NCBI GenBank assembly: GCA_013396755.1
Contig: VWZF01001856.1
Span: 1,508,341 to 1,572,340 of the forward strand
From: Sclerurus mexicanus
Lineage: Eukaryota > Chordata > Aves > Passeriformes > Furnariidae
Direction of reading: 5' to 3'
Length of the DNA stretch: 64,000 nt
A model generated the notes under the pieces. The model searched no databases. It saw only the letters and a list, made by a program, of their open reading frames with translations, and was not told the origin of the DNA. Every line of letters starts with the position of its first letter. Position 1 is the first letter of the stretch. Positions 55,678 through 64,000 of this stretch are shown piece after piece. The position numbers and the translations under genes are program-made.

Positions 55678-57550
55678 AGGTTTCTCAGATTTGGTGGGGT
55701 GGGATTCTGGAGCAGCCTGACCTTACGCCCCAAAACTAGTGGATTGCATTCATGGCAGTGCTGCCCGACAGCAATGGTGGATAGAGAGGGATGAGCAGCA
55801 TGGTCTCTTCTGGTTGTGTGAGCCTAAATAAGAGCTGGTACTAATAATGTGCCCTGAGGTGAATTACTACTCTTTATTATGCATATTATTCCTAGTGCTG
55901 TAGTGACTAGAGAAAGGCTCCTTTTTGCTCCTTTCTATGTGCAAAAACAGCAAAATAACCTTAACTTCCCCAAAGACCTTGCATTCTACAAAGTTTTGAC
56001 TGTCATTGTCCTATTTCATGGTGGGTGAGTTTTTGTTCCTCAAAAAAAAAACCCAAAAAAACCCCACCACTCTTTCTTTAAATGAAGGCAGAGCACAGGA
56101 AGCACTTGAAAGAATGTCAATGTATTTATCCTGCAATTCAAATGCGGTAGTTGGTAGGAAGGTCTCAGAACTTCTGTAAGGAATTTCAGATAAGAGGTAA
56201 GGCCACACCTTTTCAAAACCACCACATTTTAATGAAAGAATACAAAATTTATTCCTGTTTACAAATATACAAATATACAGAAGAGATCCTTGATGTTCTC
56301 AAATAATTCTTCAGTGGGCTTCTACTTCCTAGTACATTATAGATGGAAAAACACAGACAAAAGAGCTAAAACATGAAAAGCACTTTTATTAAAGTCAAAA
56401 GTTTTACTGCAGGTTCCAAACACTAAAGGTAACCAGTAATAACTTTCCTGTCTCTGCAAACAGCTTAAACTACTGTTAGTAGAAGCATCTCTGTCACTGA
56501 AACAGCAGACCAGCTATATCACACAGCAACAGTCCAGGTACTAAACTTTTATTTAAGACACTAAAACCACTGGGGATGCAAATCACCAGGTATAAATTAT
56601 AAATAGATTTTTTTATATCTATATAATTAAATATAAATAGCTCTGTTGACTCCAGTGCTGTACATAGGTGGTTCACACCAGATGAGCATCCAGAGTCTTC
56701 TTATACCTGACAATAGCAATCCAAGTTAGCTCTTGCCAACTTGACTGCAAATCCAGCCTAATTCATCAGGTTTAAATCTAGATTAGCTCTGTGTAAAATG
56801 AGATCCAAATTGGCTACAGCTGAGGGATTTCCTTCATGTTCCAGTTGAGTTTGATTTGCCCACAATGCCTCTGTTTCTTAAGATATTAATGGAAATGAAA
56901 ATAACAGATTCTGGCTGTTTTAACTGCAACAGCTAATGAAAACCACTGTGGAGAGAAGTGCCAGGGCTGAGGGATAAAACCTCTGTGATGTAACATGACA
57001 GTTATTTTTTAATCTACTTAATATTTGTGGTTTATTCCTGTTGCTACAGGCCAGGGTCTATGATGTTTCAGTTTTGCTTTGTGCTGCATTTCCTTAGCGA
57101 CAACCTCCTTCCCTGGGATATAAGTTAATCAGTTCACATGGATCACACTTGTTGTCCTCAGTAGGTACAACAGTGAATGGGAGCTCACCTGGAAGCTGAC
57201 ATTGCAACTATCATTGCACTATTTGTACACGAGGATTATCTGCCCATACATTTGTTTTTTCCATCCATATGCTGTTTTTCTGTCCAGCCAGAGAAATCTT
57301 CCTCGGGGCAACCCAAGCATGTGCTGCTCTAAACTCCAAGAGATCCTGACTACCTGTAGGAAGATTGAAAGGTATTGGCCATGCTTAGTCAAAAAAAGAA
57401 AAGAAAAAAAAAAAGATGAAGAAATTTTAAGTCAAATTCTCTGTTATTTTTTCCTTTAAGTAGAACCTGCACTGTATTAGTTTCCCAGTCCTACAGAGGA
57501 GGTGCAGAGAGTTTGAATATTTAAACTACCTAAAAGAGGATGTTGTAGTG
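55678..57550. other. Single-copy DNA, nothing recognised
   Basis: An A-rich patch with CCC interruptions lies at 56040-56065, a short AT-rich ATATATCTATATAATTAAAT patch near 56615, and an A-rich run at 57391-57415. No gene or repeat family. Confidence 0.4.
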
Positions 57551-57854
57551 AGGGGAAGGTTGGTCTTTCCTCTCAGAAGGTAACAAGTGACAGAAGGAGA
57601 AAAAATGGCCTCCAACTGTACCAGTGGAGGTTTAGATTGGATATTAGGAAAAATCTGCTCATGGAAAGAGTGCTCAAGAATTGAAACAGCTTGCCCAGGT
57701 CAGTGGTGGAGTCACTACTCCTGCAGGTATTTAAAAGATGTGTAGATGTGGCACTGAGCAACATGGTTTAGTGGAGGGCTTGGCAGTGCTGGGTTAAGGA
57801 TTGGACTCAATGACATTAGAGGGGTTTTCCAATCTTAATGATTCTACAATTCTT
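57551..57854 (+). mobile_element. CR1 fragment, second subfamily, 3' end
   Basis: TTGGTCTTTCCTCTCAGAAG, then GTGGAGGTTTAGATTGGATA, AGAATTGAAACAGCTTGCCC, TGGTGGAGTCACTACTCCTG, AACATGGTTTAGTGGAGGGC and CAGTGCTGGGTTAAGGATTG. The terminus is TTCCAATCTTAATGATTCTA then CAATTCTT. Same class as 63178-63597, about 300 bases. Confidence 0.95.
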
Positions 57855-58401
57855 TGAAACAACCAAAGGTTTGTTTAATTTGTCTTCCTGTGGCTACCTG
57901 TCACCTGAGCCCGGTGAACACTTGACAGAGGAGAATTGTGCTTTGCTGGGGATATGTGAAATAAATGGAAAAGACAGAGGAACAGTAAGAGAAGGACAAC
58001 ACAGTGAGGAGGACAGAGGAATACAAATGCAAAAGTAAATGGGTGAAATCCACTTTGGTGGTGCCCACAAATGAACTGAAGGTCAACAAAAGGACCATTG
58101 TTGTCTTTGCTGAGAGGTATGGGCAAATTGTACCTCAGTTTCCTCATCTGGTGTCTGAGCATTACAATAACCTTTTTCAAAAAATTTTCGTGGTTTTATA
58201 TTTTTTAAAGTGACTTTTGAGGCTACAAATGTTAATTGTTATTGCTATTGCCATTAATCAACCACAAGGAGACCATATTTAACACCCAGACATGGAGAAA
58301 GTTCCTATGTACAAAGTGAGGTGACCTAGGAACACTTCCTTGGGTCCTGGAACAGATGAGCTGCATTCCAATTGTACAGAATCAAGTTGAATGCTGAGTT
58401 C
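57855..58401. other. Spacer, nothing recognised
   Basis: About 550 bases with overlapping frames of up to 101 codons on both strands and no recognised family. Confidence 0.4.
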
Positions 58402-58460
58402 ACTGTTGGACTCTGTCATTTTACAGGTATTTTCTAATATTAGTGATTCTATGATTCTGA
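58402..58460 (+). mobile_element. Very short CR1 3' terminus, second subfamily
   Basis: ACTGTTGGACTCTGTCATTT followed by TACAGGTATTTTCTAATATT and AGTGATTCTATGATTCTGA corresponds to the last ~58 bases of the class at 57551. The terminal repeats are intact. Confidence 0.85.
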
Positions 58461-58721
58461 CTAAACTGTTTGTCTCATCTGAAGAGCAGGATATATTATC
58501 CAGAGAGTATAATGCAACAGTGTGATGTTGCTGGTAGAACCTGAATATTCTCCAACACCCCAGAGTTTGATGGGATGCACAGACTCCCATGGGAGTCAGA
58601 TCACAAAACTGAGTGTGGCACTTTTCTCTATTCCCTTCCTTGCCTTCACTCACTCTGCTGTTCTCTTCCGTTTCCATTTCAAGGCCTTGACAGCAAATGT
58701 TTCCCACTTGAGACAGTGAAG

Positions 58722-58776
58722 TCATAGAATCATTTGAACTGGAAAAGACACTTAGGACCACTGAGTCCAAATACTT
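58722..58776 (-). mobile_element. Very short CR1 3' terminus, opposite strand
   Basis: TCATAGAATCATTTGAACTG followed by GAAAAGACACTTAGGACCAC and TGAGTCCAA is the complement of a CR1 3' end. It faces the copy at 58402 tail to tail across about 260 bases. Confidence 0.85.
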
Positions 58777-59509
58777 AGATTTGTCTGATAATTTTAGTTA
58801 CAAGTACTAATTACTCACAGTCATAATTATTAAGATGTTCATTTGCCCATCTCTGCATTGTTGTTATTATTCAGTTTAGGGTCAGTTCTTTATTTCCTGA
58901 GAAGTTTTTCATGATGACCTTTAATTTATCCAAGTGTTCTCGCAAAAAAGGGAAGGAGTGGAAAAGTGATGAGGTATTTTATAGCAAGAGTTGCTATAAT
59001 TCTTTAATAATTTAATTTAAAATTTCTCAGTTCCTATCAGATCCTTAAACTTGACCTTTCCCTGCATTAAATTTTGCCTTCCTTCCATCACCCACACACT
59101 AATCCTGATGGCTGATCCCCTTTTTTGTCACGCTGCCATAGGTTTATGGAATCATCAGACATGCCCAAAATACTTCCCTCTCCCACCTTCCAATAATCTT
59201 AGACATTGATAGGATTTCACACAAGCTTTTCCAATAGATGTCTTCAAATGGTGCTGAATTTCAGACACGCTGTGAAGGCTTTTCCCTGCCTTTCAGGGTG
59301 GAACATACTCAATCCCTTCTCTTTTTTTATGATGCGCTGTTGTCCCTTTCAAACCCCGCTGAAGTATCTCAATGCCTGGCACAGCTCCTGTGAATGAGCC
59401 TGTTGTCTGAGGGGGAGAGACAATGGGCCTTATTTAATGAGATTAGTTACAATAGGAAAAAACATCTAAAAGGAAAAAAAAAGGAAAGAAGGAAAAAAGG
59501 AAAAAAAAA
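58777..59509. other. Single-copy DNA with A-rich run
   Basis: No gene is recognised. A purine-rich run (GGAAAAAA and AAAGGAAAGAAGG words) occupies 59455-59515. Confidence 0.4.
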
Positions 59510-59515
59510 AAAGAG
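59455..59515. repeat. Polypurine A-rich run
   Basis: About 60 bases of A with GG interruptions, including a terminal run of 12 A residues. It is similar in make-up to 45151-45314. Confidence 0.9.
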
Positions 59516-59785
59516 GCAGTTATAGCAATTGGAGTGACTGTTAAACCATTCTTTTATGCAAGCTTGGCACCAACCATACCTTTTCCTGGATGTTTGCCAA
59601 CATCCTTCACAGTTTAGACTCAGTCGTTGAGTTTTTTTTGTTACAATTTCCGCTCAGCTTTACAGTTGCAGGGCCTATGGTGTAATTCATTTCCGCTGTG
59701 AAAATGCTCCAGTATATTAACACTTCTGCCTGCTCGTAACTTGATCAAAGACAACGTATCTGCTTTAATTTACTCCTAACGGTGG
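59510..59785. promoter_or_regulatory. Candidate conserved non-coding element
   Basis: Repeat-free stretch between two low-complexity runs. It contains a full TCF/LEF-type site GATCAAAG (59743-59750) in TAACTTGATCAAAGACAACG, plus kept CpGs (AGTCGTTGAG, TTTCCGCTCAG, TTTCCGCTGTG, TGCTCGTAAC, CTAACGG). TTTCCGCT occurs twice 44 bases apart. No open frame of note. Confidence 0.3.
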
Positions 59786-59786
59786 C

Positions 59787-59819
59787 TTTTTTCTTTTTTT
59801 TTCTTTTTTTTTTTTTTTT
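59787..59819. repeat. Poly-T tract with single C interruptions
   Basis: About 30 T residues with two C interruptions, immediately right of the candidate element. Confidence 0.93.
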
Positions 59820-60365
59820 AAGTGATGTAGATTTATTTCAAGCTGTGTCACCGTTGAGAATGGGAACCTTGTTTTCAGCAGAGAACCAACAGCAAATCCA
59901 CTTAGGGAATATGTTCAGATATAGAGGAACAACTGCAAATGCAGCTGTCGCACATCGCAGAAACATCCTGGCACTCTCCTCAAGGACACAAGCACCTTTC
60001 AGAAGGTGACTTCTGTAACCAGCTGTCTGTGTTACTGTTTGGATGGGTAAAGCAATACTCACACATAACATGGTCTGGATAATTGGCATTGGCAGTGGTT
60101 ACAAATAATTTATTTCCTTTTCCTCATTTTTCTTGGAGAAAACAGGCTTTTTAGGGTACTATGAGAAGCCTGGTAGTCAAGTGCTTCTTGGAAATTGGAA
60201 TGGACAGACTCAGAACCATGAGCAGGAGTTGCTGGGCTCACTTGGCACGTGAGAATGTCAGACAGAATCTTTAAAAAATGCTAGATATGAAAAATCTTAA
60301 CAGTTCCAGGATGAAGCTTGTTAGCATGCAGCTACTCCTTAAGATAGTTTCTAATGATCTGATAG
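59820..60365. other. Single-copy DNA, nothing recognised
   Basis: Open frames of 75-83 codons overlap on opposite strands at 59782-60089. No family is recognised. CpGs at GTCGCACATCGC near 59948 suggest the preceding candidate element may extend to about 60010. Confidence 0.35.
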
Positions 60366-60835
60366 CATAGAATCATCAAATCTCAGAATGTGTGGTTTTG
60401 AGTTGGAAGAGACCTTAAAGATTATCTTGTTCCACCCCCCTGCCATGGGCAGGGACACCTTCCACTATCCCAGGTTGCTTCAAGCCCCATCCAAACTGGC
60501 CTTGGACACTTCCAGGGATGGAGCAGCCACAGCTTCTCTGGGCAACCTGTGCTAGGGTCTCACCACCTTCACAGCCAAGAATTTCACTCTAACATCTAAT
60601 ATAAATCTCTCTTCTTTCAGCCTAAAACCATTCCCCCTTGTCCTATCAGTCCATGCCCTTTTCCAAAGTTCTTCTCTAATTGTCTTGGGGACCCTTTATG
60701 CAGTGGAAGGGGCTCTAAAGTTTCCCCAGAGCCTTCTCTTCCCCAGGCTGAACAAACTCAGCTCTCCCAGCCTTCACTCCATAACAGAGGTGCTCCTAGC
60801 ATCTTTGTGGCCTCCTCTGGGCTCCTTCCAACAAC
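60366..60835 (-). mobile_element. CR1 retrotransposon, ~470 bp 3' fragment
   Basis: It opens with CATAGAATCATCAAATCTCA, an enlarged terminal repeat region. Then TTGGAAGAGACCTTAAAGAT, CCATGGGCAGGGACACCTTC, CAGGGATGGAGCAGCCACAG, TTCAGCCTAAAACCATTCCC, AGCCTTCTCTTCCCCAGGCT and CATCTTTGTGGCCTCCTCTG. It is the longest CR1 copy in the window, yet reading frames for the ORF2 C-terminal region are broken. Confidence 0.96.
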
Positions 60836-61879
60836 ATGATGAAGGCTGGTTTTCACAGGAAACAACCTGAGTTGTTTCTCAGGCCAGGTAACTACCTAGA
60901 CAGCAACAAAAATGGACTCATATTTCTCCACTATATATATTTTTAATGGATTTTGCAGTTTGTTTTTTCTTCCTCTGATCTGCACTCTGCCAGCACAAAT
61001 CTATGCACAGGATTCAAACCCCAGCTCCCATTGACAGAGGCAGTCAACAACAAGAGTTGGCTCTTACTCTCTGCTACCACATCAAAAGACCCCTGCTAAG
61101 CTGCTCATGAGGTTTTCCCTTGTCTCCATGTACTTTACAGACTTCCAAGCCCAAGTTGCCCAGCTCTGAGACCAAGGAGCTTAGAAAAGTAGACAAGGAT
61201 CTACAGTGTTCTAGGAGACATGAGGGGCTGAGTCATGCTGAGTTCAGACTAAACCACTGGATAATTGCACTGTCTCATTACTGAGCAGTTTCCAAAAACC
61301 TCTAGTTTGACCAAATCTGGGAAGGTTTCACATGAACAACATCCCTGATCTTGTTTTAAGTGATTCCTCAAGCAGGACTAACTATGTCTTGATGATTCTT
61401 TGAATTTGTCCTTTGAAATAGTAAGATCTTTTAGGAGAAAAAGTTCAAAGGAAAAAAAAAGAAAAAAAAAAAAAAAGAAGATAAGAAGAATATAAAACCC
61501 ATCACCCCTAAAAAAAATAAAAGAGAAAACCAAAAACTAAATGACTGGAGGTAAAGTCTGGACTAAGAATTTTCCTAGCCAAGTGGCTCAGTTATGACAA
61601 AATTATAAAGAAATAATTGTAGATTCTTATATTAGGAATAAATCTGATATGATTCTTAGCTATGGCTATCTTAAAAAGTGAAAAACAATACTCTAATTCC
61701 TCTTCACCCACAATAAACATTATCTCACTCTCAAGTATTGGTAGCATGTGACTGGAGAATAGTCAGAATTAGGTTTTATTCCTCATACGTGGGGAATCTA
61801 CCCCTAAACAAATAGATTGTCTTAAGGTATGTCCTTTGGTCAATTAGATTGGTTCATGAATATTGCTATATTAGAATTG
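60836..61879. other. Single-copy DNA with A-rich run
   Basis: No gene is recognised. An A-rich/purine run lies at 61449-61492. A short ATATATAT patch is near 60932. Confidence 0.4.
61449..61492. repeat. Polypurine A-rich run
   Basis: A runs of 9 and 15 separated by single G residues, then GAAGATAAGAAG. Confidence 0.9.
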
Positions 61880-62021
61880 TGGAATCACAGAATGATTTAG
61901 GTTGGAAGGGACCTTGAAGATCATCTTGTTCAAACTCCCTACCATAGGCAGGGACACCTTCCACTAGACCAGGTTGCTCCAAGCCCCATCCAACCTGACC
62001 TTGAACACTTTCAGGGATGTC
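61880..62021 (-). mobile_element. Short CR1 3' end
   Basis: GGAATCACAGAATGATTTAG, GTTGGAAGGGACCTTGAAGA, CATAGGCAGGGACACCTTCC, CTAGACCAGGTTGCTCCAAG and CCTTGAACACTTTCAGGGAT give the complement of the CR1 end. Similarity stops where the ORF2-derived part should begin, so 5' truncation is strong. Confidence 0.95.
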
Positions 62022-63177
62022 TTTCTGCACTTGATTTCGAGGTATTATCAAGTAGTATTATCTCTCTGTAACTTGATAACAGCAGAGCTTAAATCCACAA
62101 ATAATGACAACATTCAGACATAACTGTGAATGTCAAGGCCAGTAGGTTGCTACTGAACAAGCAGAAAGAGTCTCAGTGAGACTTATGCTTCCACAGAACA
62201 CACCTTAGCTTCCTCTCTGTTCACTTATTCTACAGAAAATTGATTTCTTACAGTCCCTGATGGTTCATGAGCCAAATCCTTAACCCTCTCTAGAATGCAG
62301 GTGCAGTAAAACATCTGAATAACTGCCAGGTGCCATGGTAGAGAGTCAAAGTACAATATTATGTTCCTAACTCACTGAGACTCTCCAAAAACCTCCAAAT
62401 TTTAAACATATTTATGGCCAATATTGTTGGTAGATCTCTGCATTTCAGTGGCTGAGTGAAATCTATAATCTAGACATAGAAATTATCCAGAAGCCAGGTG
62501 GGGGGCAGAAAATTTGTGGATTGAACTTAAATCACACTAAGCCATATTTGCACACCACAAACTGCAGGTTGAAATGTGCTGCAGTGGATAAAAACATCCT
62601 GTTACCTCATCTAGATTTGGTTTGATGGCAAATAGTGACTGAGGAGAAGCGGGAGGATGAGTAGGATCTACATGTTTAAGGATGGATTGAGAAGACTTAG
62701 GTCAAGGACACAAAATCAATATTAAGATTTGTGCTAAGGGTTGAAATGACTTGAAGAAATAATCAAGGGGACTTCAAAGAAGGCACAATTCACCAGAGCT
62801 GGTTTCAAGTGTGTTAAACTCAGGACTGAATAGGACAAATATTTCATTTGTATTGTGTGTAAAATTCCGTAATGTATTTTGCCAGATTTGGGTAAAATAT
62901 TCTGGAACGAAAATTCTCAAAGCTTCTTTGTTCAAATGACGTTTGGGATCAGACTCCCTGTTATTTGAATTAAATACCAGTCACAGTGGCATCAACAGTT
63001 AAGATGGCTCTGAATGCATCTTGGCTGGTGTATACGAATGAGCAGTCTATATCATTGTTATTCATCAAAGCAGAGATGATGAATCTCAATTTTCTATTAG
63101 AAATGCTTCTTGTGCCTTGTTAAGCCAAAATGCCCATGGAAATCTTTGGAAGAGTGCTAGGTGAACTCTAGCACGTG
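62022..63177. other. Single-copy DNA, nothing recognised
   Basis: About 1.15 kb without recognised repeat, convincing frame or dense motif cluster. Confidence 0.45.
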
Positions 63178-63597
63178 AGGGCTGGAACACAAGTCTGATG
63201 AGGAGCAGCTGAGAGAGGTGGGGATGTTTAGCCTGGAGTAGAAGAGGCTCAGAGGGATCTCATTGCTCTTTACAACTCCCTGAAAAGAGGGTGTAGCCAA
63301 GTGGGAGTCGCCCTCTTCTCCCAGGCAACCAGCAACAGGACGATGGGACACAGTCTTAAACTGCAGCAGGGGAGGTTTAAGTCGGATGTCAGGAAGAATT
63401 TCTTGAGAAAGGGTGATTAGACATTGGAAGGGGCTGCCCAGGGAGGTGGCAGAGTCACTGTCCTTGAAGGTATTGAAGGAAAGACTGGATGGAGCCCTCA
63501 GTGCTCTGGTCTAGTTGACATGGTGGTGTTGGGTCAAAGGTTGGACAAAATGATTACAGAGGTCTTTTCCAACTAAAATGGTTCTGTGGTCTGTGAC
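63178..63597 (+). mobile_element. CR1 fragment, second subfamily, ~420 bp
   Basis: The most complete copy of the second class: CTGATGAGGAGCAGCTGAGA, GATGTTTAGCCTGGAGTAGA, TCTCATTGCTCTTTACAACT, CCTCTTCTCCCAGGCAACCA, GGGGAGGTTTAAGTCGGATG, GGGGCTGCCCAGGGAGGTGG, TGGTGTTGGGTCAAAGGTTG and AGAGGTCTTTTCCAACTAAA. The terminal repeat is degraded to GGTTCTGTGGTCTGTG. It ends 44 bases before the start of the next, opposite-strand CR1. Confidence 0.96.
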
Positions 63598-63640
63598 AGA
63601 ACCAAAGTAAAAATGGCTCAGACCTGTAGACAATTTAATT

Positions 63641-64000
63641 TCATAGAATCACAGAAAGACATGGCTTGGAAAGGACCCTAAAAATCTTCTAGTTCCAACC
63701 TCCCCTGCTGTTGGCAGGGACACCTTTTATTAGACCAGGTTGCTCAAAGTCCCTTTCTACCTGACCGTGAACACTTCCAGGAATGGGACAGCCACTTCTC
63801 TGGGCAACCTGTGCCAGGGCCTCTCAATCCTCACAGTACAGAATTTCTTCCTGATATCCAATCTAAATCTACTGTCTGTCAGTTTGAAGCCATTCCCCCT
63901 TGTCTTGTCACTCCATGCTGTTTTAAATAGTCTCTTTCCATCTTTCCCGAAGGCTCCCTTCAAGTGTTGAAAGGTTGCAATTAGGTCACCCCAAAGCCTT
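63641..64000 (-). mobile_element. CR1 retrotransposon, 3' fragment cut by window edge
   Basis: TCATAGAATCACAGAAAGAC opens with terminal repeats; ACCTTTTATTAGACCAGGTT, CTGGGCAACCTGTGCCAGGG and TTTGAAGCCATTCCCCCTTG follow. The minus strand still reads a long ORF2 C-terminal stretch, including RGNGFKLTDSRFRLDIRKKF and RPWHRLPREVAVPFLEVF, without a stop. It continues past 64000, so its full length is unknown. Confidence 0.96.

Noticed and set aside
58279..58770. 163-codon minus-strand open frame
   Set aside because: It runs through two short CR1 termini on opposite strands, so it cannot be one ancestral coding sequence.
1..64000. tRNA, rRNA, CRISPR arrays, bacterial operons or phage-type systems
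   Set aside because: No cloverleaf with a GGTTCGAATCC-type arm, no regularly spaced direct repeats with unique spacers and no prokaryotic gene packing were seen; the CR1 content shows vertebrate nuclear DNA.

Overview
This 64 kb window is non-coding nuclear DNA of a bird or close sauropsid relative. The main evidence is about 40 fragments of the CR1 non-LTR retrotransposon family. They are recognised by their 3' terminal repeat (ATTCTATGATTCTATGA-like), the conserved block just upstream of it (AAGGTCCCTTCCAACCCAAACCATTC in consensus terms, or its complement) and remnants of the C-terminal end of the CR1 ORF2 protein. The background is AT-rich, with many homopolymer and A-rich tracts, TG, AT and GATA microsatellites, and no operon-like gene packing. 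I cannot identify the species or name a neighbouring gene.

Layout. 1-13 kb is mostly single-copy AT-rich DNA with a few CR1 fragments and one exon-like block (5138-5391: acceptor-like start, 84-codon open frame, consensus donor). 13-33 kb is rich in CR1 in both orientations and includes older, diverged copies (14638-14790, 32214-32375). 33.5-43 kb is poor in CR1 and holds several stretches that look like conserved non-coding elements, plus a complementary pair of tetranucleotide tracts (TCTA at 39224, GATA at 41489). 43-48 kb has more CR1 and a 160 bp polypurine tract. 48-55 kb contains the most regulatory-looking sequence of the window: at 49.76-50.33 kb CpGs are retained, homeodomain-type TAATTA cores are clustered and there are two short perfect inverted repeats. 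55-64 kb returns to CR1, ending with a tail-to-tail CR1 pair whose second member runs off the window edge.

How it works together. No complete protein-coding gene, rRNA, tRNA or recognisable structured RNA was found. The longest ATG-started open frames are about 160-172 codons, resemble no family I know, and are within what chance gives in 64 kb of six-frame sequence. The best reading is a gene desert or a large intron, with retrotransposon debris scattered between candidate enhancers. All enhancer and exon calls rest on motif content and composition only. Cross-species alignment would decide them. CR1 strand is given as the sense of the element: '+' means its 3' terminal repeat lies at the right-hand end.
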